Assembly: GCA_963726825.1 (NCBI GenBank)
Contig: CAVSDT010000002.1
Location: forward strand, 558,001 to 622,000
Direction: 5' to 3'
DNA length: 64,000 nucleotides
Origin: DATLGB01 sp963726825
Lineage (GTDB): Bacteria > Actinomycetota > Thermoleophilia > Solirubrobacterales > Solirubrobacteraceae
In this document: piece by piece, positions 63,078-64,000 of the stretch
Position numbering within the stretch: position 1 is the first letter of the stretch
Layout: every line of letters begins with the position of its first letter
Translations under genes and position numbers: made by a program
The notes under the pieces: generated by a model
Seen by the model: the letters and a program-made list of their open reading frames with translations, nothing else
What the model was told of the DNA's origin: nothing
Database searches by the model: none

Positions 63078-64000
63078 GAGCCGGGCGGCTCGGACGCGGC
63101 GCGCCGTCGCGAGCGGGCGGCGAGCGCCGCCGTCGCCGCGCGCGAGCGAGGTCGGCCCGTGCCCGCCACGGCGAAGTCCAGCGGCTCGTCGCGCGCCCCG
63201 AACCAGTACTTGTAGCCCTCGGCGCCACGGCCGAAGTCGAACCGCCCGCGGCCGGCCTCGATGCTCGTGCGGATGCCGTGGCCGACGGCGATCTTGCCCA
63301 GGCCCAGCGACGCGTGGTCGGGGTCGAAGCCGCCGAGGTACCAGTGGAAGGCGCTTGGATCGGCGAAGTTGACGTAGCTGCCGACGACCTCGCCGTCGCG
63401 GACGAACTCCCACAGGAGGCCCTGGCCCACGGGCACGAGCTCGCGCAGGACGTCGCGGACGAAGGCGGGGAAGGCGGGCGTGCGGTGCAGCGGGTCGAGC
63501 GTGCGGCCGGTGGCGGCCCACTGGCGTAGGCGCAGGGCCTGCCAGCGCTCGACGGCGGGGCCGAGCGCCACCGGGTCGGTGACGGGGCGCAGGCGCACCT
63601 CGTCCTCGTCGAGCCGGCGCAGATGGCGGCGCAGGTTGCGCCGGTGCCCCGAGCCGAGCGTGGCGAGGTAGGCGTCGAAGCTGACGGGCAGCGCCAGCGC
63701 GGGGGAGGGGACGGCGGGGAGCCCGTGCACGCGCAGGCCGGCCGCGACGGCGCCGGCTGCCGGTTCCGCGCCCGCGGACAGGCAGCGCAGGCTCCAGGCG
63801 TCCCAGTCGCGCCGGTGCCGCGCCAGCGCGGCGGCGACGGCGTGGGCGACCTCCGAGCCGCGGCCGGGCTCGGCGAGCAGCTCCCACCGGTCGCCCGGCT
63901 CGACGCCGACGGGCTCCAGCACGCGCAGGGGCCCCTTGCGCCGGCGCGCGAGCGCCGCCAGCCCGGCGACCCGCCCGTGGTCGCGGGCGACGACGAGCCA
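63074..64000 (-). CDS. BioF2-like (GNAT fold) acetyltransferase, N terminus outside window
   Basis: Open to the window edge: the frame continues upstream of the first internal GTG (63922) with WLVVARDHGRVAGLAALA, so at least 308 aa. LGSGHRRNLRRHLRRLDED, LLWEFVRDGEVVGSYVNF, SLGLGKIAVGHGIRT and FDFGRGAEGYKYWFGA fit the acetyltransferase domain PF13480, often found in polysaccharide or cell-wall gene clusters. Acceptor unknown. Confidence 0.8.
   Translation of the reverse strand, partial: WLVVARDHGRVAGLAALARRRKGPLRVLEPVGVEPGDRWELLAEPGRGSEVAHAVAAALARHRRDWDAWSLRCLSAGAEPAAGAVAAGLRVHGLPAVPSPALALPVSFDAYLATLGSGHRRNLRRHLRRLDEDEVRLRPVTDPVALGPAVERWQALRLRQWAATGRTLDPLHRTPAFPAFVRDVLRELVPVGQGLLWEFVRDGEVVGSYVNFADPSAFHWYLGGFDPDHASLGLGKIAVGHGIRTSIEAGRGRFDFGRGAEGYKYWFGARDEPLDFAVAGTGRPRSRAATAALAARSRRRAASEPPGS

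Overview
This is a very GC-rich, gene-dense chromosomal window (about 65 protein genes, no rRNA, tRNA, IS element, prophage or CRISPR array seen). Gene content (dnaJ-prmA, Tad pilus with LuxR-type two-component system, phoH-ybeY-era, trp genes, liv transporter, four-domain rpsA with coaE, DnaE-independent polA, stand-alone LigD polymerase domain) and base composition suggest a high-GC actinobacterium, most likely of the Thermoleophilia/Solirubrobacterales type. That taxonomic call is an inference from gene style, not a database match.

Layout. 1-2785: end of dnaJ, prmA and a type II NADH dehydrogenase. 2693-7182: DUF192 protein, a Gly-rich membrane protein ending in CxxC, an orphan zinc-ribbon protein, a lipoprotein and a TadG-like/M15 peptidase fusion. 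7296-16166: Tad (tight adherence) pilus operon cpaB, tadZ-tadE fusion, tadE, tadA, tadB, tadC, then a histidine kinase/response regulator pair, a 411-bp structured intergenic region and two Flp pilin genes. 16240-19370: yqeY-phoH-ybeY-era-PH-domain operon. 19371-22577: secreted trypsin-like protease and an ice-binding-like (DUF3494) Ig-repeat surface protein. 22659-25594: ArsA-like ATPase divergent from a squalene/phytoene synthase and an FAD oxidoreductase. 25591-33938: hisIE followed by trpE, trpG, an unknown gene, trpD, trpC, trpF, trpB (frameshifted) and trpA. 33960-39736: branched-chain amino acid ABC transporter with a leader that looks like a peptide attenuator. 39749-46345: mixed housekeeping and signalling genes, mostly on the minus strand. 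46408-52993: polA, a second FAD oxidoreductase, rpsA, coaE and a lytic transglycosylase. 53016-57261: sugar ABC transporter (minus). 57405-64000: M23 peptidase, DUF4032 protein, LigD polymerase domain, uvrB with a LexA box, and a truncated BioF2-like acetyltransferase.

Three things stand out. First, between the DUF4032 gene and the LigD gene (59535-59825) lie two long hairpins in inverted orientation with different, compensating stems but the same 21-nt apical segment; each is fully paired (using G-U pairs) only in the RNA strand that is sense for its neighbouring gene. Second, the liv operon leader encodes a 9-codon ORF ending Val-Ala-Val-Leu followed by a terminator-like hairpin. Third, the Tad locus carries a repeated 15-bp upstream motif, a roughly 200-bp palindrome and two unusual fusion proteins. 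Many transcription units also have a TANNNT hexamer 6-12 nt before the start codon, pointing to widespread leaderless transcription.
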